A stretch of 64,000 nucleotides of DNA, from assembly GCA_033964015.1 (NCBI GenBank), contig JAWWUD010000056.1, positions 186,001 to 250,000 on the forward strand, given 5' to 3'. Positions 37,458-50,500 of this stretch are shown here, in pieces. Source of the DNA: Scolanthus callimorphus (Eukaryota > Cnidaria > Anthozoa > Actiniaria > Edwardsiidae). The position numbers and the translations under genes are program-made. The stretch's first letter is position 1. Each line of letters opens with the position of its first letter. Below the pieces are notes generated by a model. That model ran no database searches. It had not been told where the DNA came from and was given only the letters and a program-made list of their open reading frames with translations.

Positions 37458-37840
37458 TAGGTCATGTCCACACCACACCGTTTTCAAACGAAAACGGATA
37501 CTTTTTGCTCCGTTTTAAAAAAGATTTGCGTCCACACTTATCGTTTTCGTATCGTTTTCGCCCGTCCACACTTCAACGCGTATCCGTACGAAAACGCTCT
37601 GCATTCAGTGCGCATGCTCAAATAAGCTCAACGCATGCGCATTTCGATCGTTTTCACCCGTCCACACTAGAAAACAGCGTTTTGAAACAGCTCCGTTTTC
37701 GAATCGCTCCACTCTGGAGAGCGTTTTCGGATTGATTCACTTTTTTCGGTGATTGTTTTCGGCGTTGTAGTGTGGACGATAGTCGTATCCGGAGCAAAAA
37801 GTATTCTTTTGAAAACGGTGTAGTGTGGACGGGGTCTTAG
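37458..37840. mobile_element. Hairpin element, ends TCCACACCACACCGTTTTC
   Basis: GTCCACACCACACCGTTTTC faces GAAAACGGTGTAGTGTGGAC. The interior is rich in GAAAACG/CGTTTTC words in both orientations. Confidence 0.82.
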
Positions 37841-38355
37841 AGCCCGGAATAGACCTTCAAGGACCATTGGATGGCCTGCGTAGCAAGCGTTCCCGATGAG
37901 TTCCATTTTCGCGCGGCCAAAAACACGCTTGTCGAGCTTCTCTCCGCTTTCTTGTCTGTTTCTCTTGGTTTCTTTTCCCTGGAGACACATGGGAACGCTT
38001 GCAAAGCAGGCTAGCCATTAGAGGGCCCTAGTTGGAGGCTCCTGTTACTGCAGGGGCATCCCTAGAGGGAGGGGGGGGGCATTCCAGGGGTTACGGAACC
38101 CCGATCTCTCTGGCCGCCATGCTTGTGAACTGTACTTATTATTGTTGTGGAATAACCCTCTTGAAAGAGTCATTCACTTGTCATTCTAGCAATAATCCCA
38201 GTTAGTGTGCTTGACGTTAGTTTAAGCTCCGTAACACCCTCTTTGCCCTTGTTATTGACTTGTTATTGTTACTCCTGAAATTCATGAGTAGGGATATGGT
38301 AATGTTGACCCCCCTTCCCTCCTGCTCCCCTTGAAAAAGTCATTCACTAGTCATT
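37841..38355. other. Intergenic region between the convergent genes
   Basis: Two related stretches (about 38165-38210 and 38345-38390) share CATTCACTTGTCATTCTAGC and CAATAATCCCAGTTAGTGT. A G-homopolymer lies at 38069-38078. No coding. Confidence 0.45.
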
Positions 38356-38522
38356 CTAGCAATAATCCCAGTTAGTGTATCTGACGTTAATGTATGCATT
38401 CTGGTAAGAGCACCAATCCCACCAGGTCCCGGCTGTCGTACAGGCCCAATAGTTTCTACCGCCATACTCGAACGGCAACCAGCAACAGTGCCCGCTAGCT
38501 GTTACGATTCCATGGTCACAGA
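38356..38522 (-). CDS. Mosaic gene: terminal FN2 module and stop
   Basis: Acceptor CTTCCAG, phase 1, ends [37 protein letters not shown] and TNWDYC at the very end give the full FN2 Cys pattern. The module closes the protein. Confidence 0.83.
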
Positions 38523-41500
38523 CTGGAAGAGAAGAAAAAGTGTCAAGGGCCTTCATGCTAGTTTCATTATTCTGGGAATTCCCACTTTATATTTCTGACA
38601 TTACACTACAAAACATTACACTACAAAACATTACACTACAAAACATTACACTACAAAACATTACACTACAAAACATTACACTACAAAACATTACACTACA
38701 TTCCTTATTAAGGTCTGTTTGGACCAAAAATAAGCCTATTCCTGTCCTTCTCTTTTAGGCTAGTCTTGCCTCTTTTAGCCCCGCCCATCTAAGAGTGTTT
38801 GGCTAACCTCGCCCCTTCTCGACCACCTTTCACGCAATTTTCTACTCTCGCCCAGTCTAGCCTGCCTCAGCCGTCAGTCTGCTCTCGATCGTATCTCATT
38901 TTGCGAGAGGAGACGTCTGAATTTTCTTATCCATTATGTAATCACAACCAAGTAAAAACGTTACTTTTTGTCGCGTGATGTCGCGGAGATTTCAAACATG
39001 TTCGAAACTCTTTGCAACTTGTTGCGATTTGAAGAAGGGATAGCGGATTTGCAACCTCGTTTACACAAGCTAAGAGAGTTGAAATTGCAATCGCCGCGAC
39101 AAAAGCAACAAAAATCGCAAGTGTAGACCGGCCCTAGTATATTTCTTGCAGCGGGTTTTGGAATGAGCCGATGGAAATGGATGCTAGTTTACTCAAAATA
39201 GCAGCTAAATTATTAATTGATGTTTTACAATTATCCCTTTGGGAATAAATTCACAAATGCGCGGCAGCATGTTGGTGGACAGAAGAAAGGGAGCAAATAA
39301 AGTTTCTTTTGTTCCACCAACATAGCCGCAAGTGACGTCACATGCAAGCCAAGAATACATACGTGCGTTAGGGGGTCGGATTTTCATGGTCACTTTCTTG
39401 ATGCTCTTCGAGCCTTTCCAAGGCAGCCATCTTATGGCGGAGCCAACATTATCAACATTACCTAAAATGAACAGTTACATAGAATCGTCATTTTGTTGAC
39501 AAAAAAAATGGGGAATATATCAAACATGAGACAGCGTTAACAACAATTAAATTGGGGAATATATCAAACACGAGACAGCGTTGACAAAAAATTGGGTAAT
39601 ATATCAAACACGAGACAGCGTTGACAAAAAAATTGGGTAATATATCAAACACGAGACAGCGTTAACAACAAATTGGGTAATATATCAAACACGAGACAGC
39701 GTGTTTCATGAGGATTTCAAAACACCGAGAGGTGGGTTGAAACAACGCAACAACCGTACAACAACAAAAAAACGTCGATTTGTTTTTGGCTTTGCTGTTA
39801 ATAATAATAATAATAATAATCTAAAAATATAGATATTTACAAACAGTCTCCATAGAATTTTCTTTCATATATATATATATGAATCTGTCGGGAAAAAGGC
39901 TAGTGTATCTAGTCTACCTACGAAACTATCTGCCCCATAAATTCATCTGCGTTCACGCGTGGATGTCTCGATGGTGTAGTGGTTAGCACGTCTGGCTATG
40001 AATCCAGAGGACGTGGGTTCGATTCCCACTCGGGACAGCATTTTTAAATAATAATAATAAATTGCATAAATAATAAATAGTGCGCAGTTATCAATAAGAA
40101 ATTTTCAACTGCGCATTGCAACACGTGTTCCGCCAGTCAAATCTTATGAGCCAATAAGATCCTTGCCCTGCATGTGTCGCCTTGTGCAGTCGTCTGGCTT
40201 TCTGTCTTATGAGCCAATGAGATCCTTGCCCTGCATGTTTCGCCTAGTGCAGTCGTCTGGCTTTCCGTCGCGACGTTGTCTGGTTTTAGTTCAGAGGGAA
40301 TCCAGTTGACTGCACAAGGCGAAACAGGGAAAGAGTTTCATTGACTCAGATCAGAAACATACACGTACCGAATTCAAACATGGTGCCCAGTTTGAAAAAC
40401 CATTGTTCTTGACTGACTAGCCTCGAATTCGTGCAAAAACGCTTTTGTGTTTTCACGTGGTTTCGAGGCTAGTCAGTCCAGAACAAAGGCGTTTCGACCT
40501 GGGCGCCATTATTGAATTCGGTGTATAACTAATGGCTGGTTTCCATATAGTCGTATCAGTTGACCGTGAAACAATAGAAATTGGAATTATTCCTATTGTT
40601 TCACGGTCGACTGATACGGCTGGGACGACTGATACGACTAAATGGAAACCAGCCTTAACTAGTTTTTTTTTCATGTATTACTGCGGGGCTCGGAAACAGT
40701 CGTCCGCAACTCGTAAAATGTCCGCCCGTATTTCATGAAAAAACATCTATAGAGCCTTACCAAACACCCCGTTGGGATTGCAGCCACCAGTGTAACAGCT
40801 CTTGAACCAGAACCCTGCCTTAGCAGCCGAAGCACAATTCTGTCCTGCCTTTATATCGTTGTCACTGTCCGAGGTTGTGAACTCGCTGTCGTTATGAGCC
40901 AGCATTGCGTTTGATTCTGTTCCATCGGATTTCCCATACAAGTGAAGCTGGTACTTCTCTGCCTCGGACCTGGTCACGACATATCGTCAGTTATATATAT
41001 ACTTAGTCAAATCACACTAGTTGTCTAAAAAAATACCCAACTTTGTTAGCCTAAAAAGGCTATTAATAGCAGCATACACATTGATGCCCGTCCCATTATG
41101 TTCCCCGGAAATAATAGCTTCAGCTTAAAAGGCAGTATCTTCATGATCAACTAATAGGCCTGTTGCAGTTAGAGGTCACGTGACCTGGTCCCCCTTGTGA
41201 GCAGCTTTACCCAAATGATGCTCAGAGATGAAAAGAGCGTGGTGATTTGAGTAAAAACCCTGAATTTTAGCAAGCTGCAATGCAAACTCAAAGAACATGG
41301 CATCAACCATAAAACTAGCTTTTTAATACGATTTGTATGGCTCTCCCTTAAATGAGCAGCTTTGCGTAAATGATGCTCAGAAATAAAAATTTTAGTTAAA
41401 AGCCAGAGTTTAAGTGAATAAATGAGACAGCAAAAACAAAACTGCTTATGTTACTAGGGATTCATTGCCATAAGATTTTTCACGATCATAACATATTTTT

Positions 41501-44500
41501 CTCGCGCACTCCCAATCCTTTTAATGTTAAAATTAAAAATTGCAGAGGATTTTGGGTAATACAAGGTCAAAATGCAGTGATCCTCCCTCCGAATTCTGAT
41601 AAACGCATTTCATCAAGCCTCAGAGAAAGTGTAGAATATGAACATTCCGTTTTTTATGTATAGTAAACAAATCCTCTAGATATTCATTTGCGTGAAGCGT
41701 GGCCCAAATGACGAATTTCTATGCTTGTAACGTCGAATTCACGCTTCTTTCAAACATAGTGACAGGGCATTTTTGGTAGAGTTTGTTTTTCCTCGTGAAG
41801 ATACACTTGTTCTTGTGAACGGTGCGAAGGTAGTGTCTTCGTTGGCGAGTTCCCAAAGACTATATTAGATGGTTTGAGTGAAGTGAAATAGAAAAATGCA
41901 AATGATAGAGAAGTTGCTGGAATAACTACTTAGAAAATTTCTAGTGATCCCCCCAAAATCCACTGCTACCCCCCCCCCCCCCCCCCCCCCCAGAACGATA
42001 AATAATAACCGGCCCCTAATAAATTTTCGCTTTCGAGTGGGACAATTTTGTTTACGTGACGCTGTACTTATGTTATGTCGCTAAGTGTGAATCAGGCGTT
42101 AGTGTCACTAGTGTGAATCAGGCGTAAGTACCTTACAAAGAAGCCTAGATGTTTAGCATACGCCTTGTCGCCTTCCCAGTCTTCCAGATCAACCCGGAGA
42201 GAAAACTTCACACTGGAGGTTATCTGATAAAGGTACTCATTCCCCAGCCAAAACTCGCCAGTCAGGTTACCAAAACCGGTTTTGTAGGCGTTCCAGTCGC
42301 GTTCAAACTAACAGAGCCATCGAAGCGGCGCTGAAAGACGATCCATCCTCCCCCAGTCATGTCACAGTATACGGTAATCTTGTTTCCGCTTCCTGCGGGG
42401 TCGATCTCGTAAATCCCATCAGGAAGGGTGGAGTACGTTTTCTTCCAGCTCCAGCAGTGTTTCATGTTGACTGAATAAGACTAAGACATTGGCGGATCCA
42501 ATATTTTTAAGGGAGGTGCATGCTATAGGATTATTCAAAGCTTCATGAGGCTAGATTCCGCTAAGAAAATAGCACGAAAAAAGCGATATCGCACGAGTCG
42601 CCCAGCGACGAGGGCGATATCGTCTTTTTGAGTGCTATTTTCGGCGGAATCTACCGACTGAACGCTTTGAATATACTTGAATCTTATGATATCTCGTCCT
42701 CAATTTACACAAAAAAGAGATATCATAGGATTCTATATAAAATATGTGGCTAATCTGTGTGCACTAAAAGTTTCATGATTTCCTGTAAAATATCAACTAA
42801 AAAGGGGGTGCCAAAGACCCCAGTAAATCTGCCACTGTAGGACTTACAAGGTCTTGCTAAGTGCTGATCTCTGCCGCCATCGCGCATTTATTTCCCTTTT
42901 AAACGGCCGATGCCTTTACAGAAAGGTCGTTTTCAATTTTGCACCATCTGTGCATATGGCTAGACCTATTGGAGTAGATGGGGGCTCTGTTTATGGGCTC
43001 TTGACTCTTCTACTCCACTGCATATGACTAGGCCTAGTGCTGTAGATGGTGTGGGCTCCCTGTGCATATGGCTTAACCTAGTGGAGTAGATGGAAACCCC
43101 TGTTGATGGGCTCCCTGTGCATATGGCTAAACCATAAGGAGGTGGATAAGGAGGCTCCTGGCATGCCCATACAGTACTTACAGGTTTCACAGTGGTCTCC
43201 AATGTATCCCATAACACATTGACATGTAGCTTGAGTAGCGCTTACTGTCACGCAAGTCCCGTTATTATAACACGCATGAATGTCACATGGCTTTATTTCT
43301 GCAATATAAACACACAAAGCCGAGTGATTTGTACACCAAGGACCTTTTTCGCATAAATGCAGCCTAGTAAGGTAGGAAGTGAACGAACTCTACCGTAGCG
43401 GACGAGAATCCGCCTACTCTCCACAGGGCAACCGACCACCTTGCATGCTTAGGCCATAAGCGTGACGTTGATTAGATGCGGAGGTAGGAAGTGCAAACGA
43501 ACTCTACCGTAGTGGATGAGAATCAGGGTACTCTCCACAGGGTACCCGACTAACCTTGCTTAGGCCATGATAAGCGTGACGTTGATCAGATGCGGAGGTA
43601 GGAAGTGCAAACGAACTCTACCGTAGCGGATAAGAATCAGGCTACCCTCCACAGGGTACCCGACTAATCTTGCTTAGGCCATGATGAGCGTGACATTGAT
43701 CAGACGCGGAGGTAGGAAATGCTAACGTACTCTACCGTAGTGGATGAGAATCAGGATACTCTCCACAGGGTACCCGACTAACCTTGCTTGCCTTGCTTAG
43801 GCCATGATTAGCCTCCTCCGTCCCTCCGCAAGCGTCTTTTGTCGCGTGTTTTCGGTTCGTTTTGACTCGGTTTCCAGCCTTGGCGGTTAAGGTCTTCTCG
43901 CGCGTTTTTACCCCAGAAAAGCAACCCCGCATGTTGGAGTTTTAGCCGAGAGATGCCTGCGAAGGTGGCTAGGCCATAATAAGTGTGACGTTGATCAGAC
44001 GCGAAGGTAGGAAGTGCTAACGTACTCCGCCGTATTACGGATGAGAATCAGGATACTCTCCACAGGGTACCCGACTAACCTTGCTTATGCTATGATAAGC
44101 GTGACGTTGATCAGACGCGAAGGTAGGAAGTGCTAACGTACTCCGCCGTATAACGGATGAGAATCAGCCTATAGATGGACAGACCAAGACAGCTAAGATC
44201 CCAGGACACATACATAACATTACCTGTACAAGTGCGTCCATCTCCGGTGAAACCCTCATTACATTGGCACACATATGAGCCCACGGTGTTCGAGCAAGAA
44301 CCGTTGCCGACAGCGCAGTCGTGAGAGGACGTTTCACACTCGTTGATATCTGTCGATAAATTACGGCGAAAAATTGTTGTCATTATAAAAAAATAGTAAG
44401 CTAGGTGAAAAGCGTTCTGGATTAAGGTCTCTGTAAACCCGTGAGGGGTGCCTTCGGAAAAAAATTCTCGTCGCGTCGCAATTTATGCTATGATAATCAG

Positions 44501-47500
44501 CTATATCACTTTGAAGCTAAAATATTGCTCTATCTTATGAAGTTTTTAGGTTATCGAAGTTTAAATTTTTCTTGTATTTTTAAGACCCCGAACTAAAAAC
44601 TGCTTTGTTTACTTGAGAAGCTCCAGACCACTAGCGGTTTGTTGCACAATTTCACATTACAGTTATAAGCAAAAGCTTTTGTAGATGTTAGCCTGGTTCA
44701 TCCATATTTATTGTTATTACTGAAGAATCCTAATTACAGTTGATTGTTTATGACGTCATCATGATCAGTTTATTCTAATTACAATTAAAGACACCCTCCC
44801 GGGCGGCGAAGTTGAAAGTATAGTTTGGATGATTTACACGATTTTCCATTAATATTACGAGAGTAGTAGAAAGTTCTGGTCAGAATGTTTCTGATCATTA
44901 GTATGAAAGTCAGTGAGAGAGTTCTTTGATTTTTTGAGCTGCAATTTTGGCTGCTGCTCTTTGTGGACGTTCTGATTTCTCGCTTTCCTTTCCGTGATCT
45001 TCCGTTGTCGATCTAATTTTCCGTTGATCCACAAATGCTTGCACCTCCAAAGGATAGAGTTTTTCAATAGGACGCGAGAGTTCCCTCCTGTTTTCTGTTC
45101 GTAGTGTCGCGGCTCTTGTTAGTCCGTCTTTCCCTGGATGCACTTGTATAACTATACCTAATTTCCATTTGTTCCGTGGTGTATCATCGTGTATAAGAAC
45201 GATGTCGCCGTGTTGTACATTCCTTGTTCCAGATTGGCTCTTGACTTTGTCGTGTTCTCTGAGACTTGTCAGATACTCGGCTCTCCACCGTCTCCAGAAG
45301 TGATCTCTTAACCTTTGATGATGTCTTGCCTTTCTCACAATATCACTTTGACTTGTTTCTGCGGATGGGTTGTAATCGTCATCGTCTTGCAGAGGATCTG
45401 GTAGGGTCAATATTCTGTATCCACACAGGAAATGCGACGGTGTTAGAGGTGGTTCGTCGTTGAGGTCAGCATTAGGGTAGGTAAGAGGTCGACTGTTAAG
45501 TGTGGCTTCTACTTCGGTCAGTATTGTTGTTAATTCTGACAAGGTTAAGGATGTTTTGCCGAGCACTTTCTTTAGACATGATTTGGTAAGTCCAATAAGT
45601 CTTTCGTAAAAGCCGCCCCACCATGGTGCTCGCTCAGTAATGAATTCCCATGTTATGCCCTTTTGAGATAGGAAGGATTGACAGGTTGGATGTTTAAGGG
45701 TCTTGATCAGTTCCTTTGCGCCGGCTTTAAAGGTCTTGGCGTTGTCTGTGATGATTTTCTTCGGTATGCCTCGCCTTGAAGAGAATCTTCTGAATGCTCT
45801 TAGAAATGCCTCTGCAGTTTGGTCTTCGACTATTTCTAAGTGTACAGCTCTTGTTGTGGCACATGTGAAAAGACTGATATAGACTTTTACTTGAGTAGGG
45901 CCATTGCGTACATACAAAGGTCCGCCATAGTCAATACCTGTTGTCTGGAACGCTTGGGTTGCTGAGACTCTGGATGCTGGTAAAGGTGGACTTATAACTG
46001 AGTTGAATGGTTTTCCTTGGACCTTTTTGCAAACCACACATTTACCGATGATTTTCTTTATGATTTGTCTTCCTTTCGGGAGCCAATACGTTTGTCTCAA
46101 TTGAGTGAGGGTCTGTCCCACGCCACCGTGCATTACTGCCTTGTGCATTGCTTGTATTATTAATGTCGTGACGTGGTCATCTCTTGGTAGAAGTATTGGA
46201 AACTTTGCATCTTTCTTCAGGGTTGAATTTTCAATTCTTCCTCGGCAACGTATGAGGTTTTGGTCATCCAAATAAAGTCGCAATTGCTGTATTAGCGCTG
46301 GAGATTTCGCTTTGTCTTTGTTCTTAATGTGCTCAATTTCATTCACATAGTGTTTGTGTTGTGCAGCTTTATGACGACATTACGTGCCTTGGTTAGATCT
46401 TTTGCTGTCAGGTAATCTTTGCAGCTCCCTTTTCTCCATCTGTTTGCGAACTTGAACACATTTGCGGTGACACGGAGAAGTTTGACCCATGAACTGTACC
46501 TTGTTGGGATTATGCTGTTCAGAATGTTTGGCGTGTCTTCAGCCTTCACGTAATTGTTGACTATTTCAGGTTCTTGTACCCCTTCGCCTTGTTCTTTGTT
46601 TGGCCATTCTTCTTTTTCTTTGCTTAGCCATTTTGGTCCGTTAAACCAAAACCGGTCGTTTTCTTTAAGCTGTTGTGCAGTTAGACCACGTGTCAATAAG
46701 TCTGCAGGATTTTCTGAAGTTGGACAGAATTTCCATGAATGATTTGATGTTATTTCCTTTATTTTGATGACTCGATTGAGGACATACTGTTGAAGGTGTT
46801 TCTTGGTTGTTAACCATGACAAGACTATTTGTGAATCGCTCCACAGTATGATCGTGCAGTCGTTGTCTAGGAAACCAGGTATTTCTTGCAAGTATTTCAG
46901 AATGTTGGCTCCTAGGAGTGCAGCTGATAATTCTAGTCGAGGAAGTGTTTGCGTTTTGACAGGTGCGACTTTAGTTTTTGCTATTACAAATGCTGTTTTG
47001 ATTTCATCTCCTGACTTAGTTCTCAAGTACGCCACTGCTCCATAGGCGAGTTTGCTGCTGTCGCAGAATATGTGAAGCTGTGTTTTCTTCCCACTTTTAG
47101 TAAAATAGGGTCTTTGATTTGAGAGTGTTTTCAAGTGACAAAGTTCTCTGAACCACATCAGCCATTTGGTCTTTTGGTCTTCAAGTAGACTTTTATCCCA
47201 TTTGATTTTTGACTTCCAAAGTTCCTGGAACATGGTTTTTGCTCTCACTGTAATGGGCTCTGTAAAACCCAAAGGATCAAATAATTTTGATGCGATACTT
47301 AATACTGATCGTTTGGTGATGATCTGCACATTTTCTACTTCCTTGATGAGTTTCTCAATTGAAAGTGAGAGAGTATCGTTGTCGGGATTCCATATAAGTC
47401 CAAGTACTTTAACACTTCCACCTGTCCCTGTTTTGTCTTCCAATATCTTCTTGTTCAGCTGGGCGGAGTTGGATGTCCATTGCCTGAGGTTCATTCCAGC

Positions 47501-50500
47501 CTCTTTGAAGTAGCTTCGTGATTTGTCGTAATACGCCATTACTTTTGCTTCCTCATCTGTTCCAGTGACTAGGTTGTCCATGTACATACATGTCTGTATG
47601 TCTTCAGATATCCATGTGTTTTTCTGTTTCATATGGTGTTGGATTGTTGCATGTAAGAGGAATGGCGATGGAGCAGCTCCAAATAGTACTCTGCAGAATC
47701 TAAAGACTTCAAGATTTGAATCGTCAGCTGGTTTGTTTATATCCTTTAGCCAAAGGAATCGTGTTGCGTCCCTGTCCTTCTCGTTAAGTTCTATTTGCAG
47801 GAATGCCTTCTCGATATCGGCCGTAAAGGCGTATGTGTGTGCTCTAAACTTAAGTAAAATGGCTGACAGGTCTCTCATCAAATTCGGGCCAGTATAGAGA
47901 CAGTCGTTGAGACACAACGACTTTTCCGATTTCTTGGCGGAAGCGTCATATACGATTCGTGTTTGTGTGCTTCCTTCAGATTTTAAGACTGGGAAATGTG
48001 GAATATAATGTAATGTTCCTGCGTTGGTATGAATGTCCTCTACTTTCTCTATGAAACCTAGTGTTATTTGATCTTGGAGTTGCTGATTATATTTTACCAT
48101 CAGTTCTTGGTTTGCTTTTAAACTATAACGCAGGCTATTCAGGCGTTTTCTGCTTAGCTCAAAATTAGATGGTAAATCTTGTTTTAAGTCGTTCCATGGT
48201 AACTGTACATTATATTTGCCAGTTGTTTTGTTGAATATAATCGTGTCCTCAAATGATTCCAGGACCTTGTTTTCAGGTGTGTTCTGGGGAATTTCGTTCA
48301 CCTCCCAAAACTTCGTGAGGGTTTCGTTAAGTGTGTCCTCTGACGAGCGAATCTCGATTGTTTGACAGAGGGCGTTTCCCTGATGCGCGGACTGGGCCTG
48401 ATAGCAGCCACCCGAATTTGCTTTCTGTTGCAATAACTGTTTCGTCGTTTGACTTTTTCATGTTGCCAGTTACAAGTTGACCGTAGTGGTCGTTTCCAAT
48501 CAAGATGTCGACTTTTAGATCATGATCCCTTGTGCTACATGGATCAGCAAATTTCAGCTCCGCTAGTTCGGGAGGTATTGCTTTTCTCTGTCCTTTCGAT
48601 AACAAGGGAGGACAAATGATTGGGGTTACCAGAGCGAATATCTTGATAACCTCCTGTTTTGCCTGAAGGCTTAACTGGACTACTTCTAGTGACTTTCTGT
48701 GTGCGTCACGTGAACCAAACGTTGTTATGTTCAATAACTCAGTATGCAAGGATCTCAGTTGCAATTTATCCTTTAGTTCTTTGGTAATAAAGGATCGATG
48801 TGCTCCTGAGTCAAAAAGGATGCGTGCGGTACAGCTCCGCAGTTCTCCCTTCAGCTTCACTAATGCGGACGGCATCAATACCAGTGGCGCATGTGTTTGG
48901 TTTACAACTGCTGCTCCCATGTGTGCGGCGTCTTTGGAGTCTTTTTCTGGGGACTTCTTCTCCGATGGTTGCTTGGAGTCTGTTTGCGCTTTCTCAGTTT
49001 CTTCACAAATTGATGTGTGATGTTTGCCTTTACATTTCATGCAGCGGCCTTTGGAAAAACATTTGGCTTTCATGTGATTCTGCCCGAGGCAGTTAAAGCA
49101 TCTTCGTTTTTTTATCAAGATTGCTTGTCGTTCCTCTGATGTCTTTACTTTCGCGCATTTATCTGGGCGATGGTTCTCGTCACAATAAACGCATGGTCTT
49201 TGGCCTCTTGATGTGTTTGGGCTTTGTCCTGATCTTCCTGGTTTTGCTCCGGCGAGTAAGGCGTCAGCTGTAGGAATAAAGGCGTCTTCTGCTGTAGAAG
49301 GTCCTGCTGAGATGTGATGACCCTTTTCTCTAGTCTCGATTTCTTGCCTTAGCGCTTTCCGTAGATCGTCCAGATGGCTGTCAGCTAAAGGATTTGTGCG
49401 AAGCATCATGCAACAAAGGCTTTCCGGTATCTTTTTTAGCAATGTGGGTATTAATAAACTACCATATGAATCAGTTTGTACTCCAAGCGCCTCTAAGCCG
49501 CGTATGCTAGTTTCGCATTTATCATAAAATTCTCTGAGTTGTTGGATTTCTAAGGTTGGCGCGCGCAATTTTGTCAACGATTCCATATAAGCATTAATTA
49601 TAAGCTGTTTCTTCCCAAAACGTTCTTTCAACAGTTCGATCGCGTTGTTGTAGTTTTCCGTTGTCAAGGGAAACCCGGCGATTGCGCGCGCGGCGTCTCC
49701 TTCTAGTAAACCATGTAAATAATTAAACTTTTGTATGCTGTTCAATCTTTCATTACTATGAATCATTGCGTTATAATGGTCCCAGAATGCTTGGAATTCT
49801 AATGGACTCCCGCCATAGGTCTTAATATTAATTTTTGGAAGGTGAATATTCATTGAATCGTGACTAGGCTGCTGGGACTGCTGGGAGTTTGCTAAATTGC
49901 TAGTTTGGATCGATCTTACCGCTCGCTTCGTTTCGATGAACATCTTTAGTTTGTGTATCCAATCGGACACGTTATCTTGGAAGGACAGAGCTGCTTCGGC
50001 TTCACGTTCGATGTCTGTTCCCTCAAGAGTCATTGTTATCTTGTTGTCCATCACGTCGATTTCTTCGATCCGTCTCGTTAGACGCTCGAGCAATGAAGTT
50101 AACCCCGATTCGTCGGCATCTTCTGTGATCATTCTTTCCGCGCGTTTCACATCCTGCGTACAATGCCCTTTATATGCTCCCTTAAAGATCTTAGTTTAGC
50201 AATTTCTACTTTCGACATTTTGCAGCGGGTTTCGGCACCAGTTTTGTAGATGTTAGCCTGGTTCATCCATATTTATTGTTATTACTGAAGAATCCTAATT
50301 ACAGTTGATTGTTTATGACGTCATCATGATCAGTTTATTCTAATTACAATTAAAGACAAAAGCAAAATGATTCGGGACAAGACTGAACATCGACATCGAA
50401 AAATGAATCTTTTGAGCCTCGTATCCAAGCAGTCCACAGTCCCTGCAAGTACTACCGAAACCGGTAGACAGTTTCACGGGCTCGACGAAAAGCACTCGTC

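Larger units (their letters stand above)
44677..50358 (-). mobile_element. BEL/Pao LTR retrotransposon, 5,682 bp, flanked by AAAGC target duplication
   Basis: Identical 117-bp LTRs at 44677-44793 and 50242-50358. 5-bp direct repeats AAAGC lie at 44672-44676 and 50359-50363. A primer-binding site and polypurine tract are present, and the coding order is gag-protease-RT-RNase H-integrase. Family assigned from the gag with zinc knuckles, the RT motif YMDN, and integrase followed by the BEL/Pao C-terminal domain. It sits in sense orientation in the large intron of the mosaic gene. Two frame changes separate the three coding blocks, so this copy is probably not autonomous as read. Confidence 0.95.

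Noticed and set aside
38597..38702. Possible CRISPR-like array
   Set aside because: Pure tandem repeat without spacers in a eukaryotic intron; the same applies to 36054-36168.
46554..49096. Plus-strand frames of 60-115 codons across the retrotransposon
   Set aside because: Antisense shadows of the gag and pol coding blocks.
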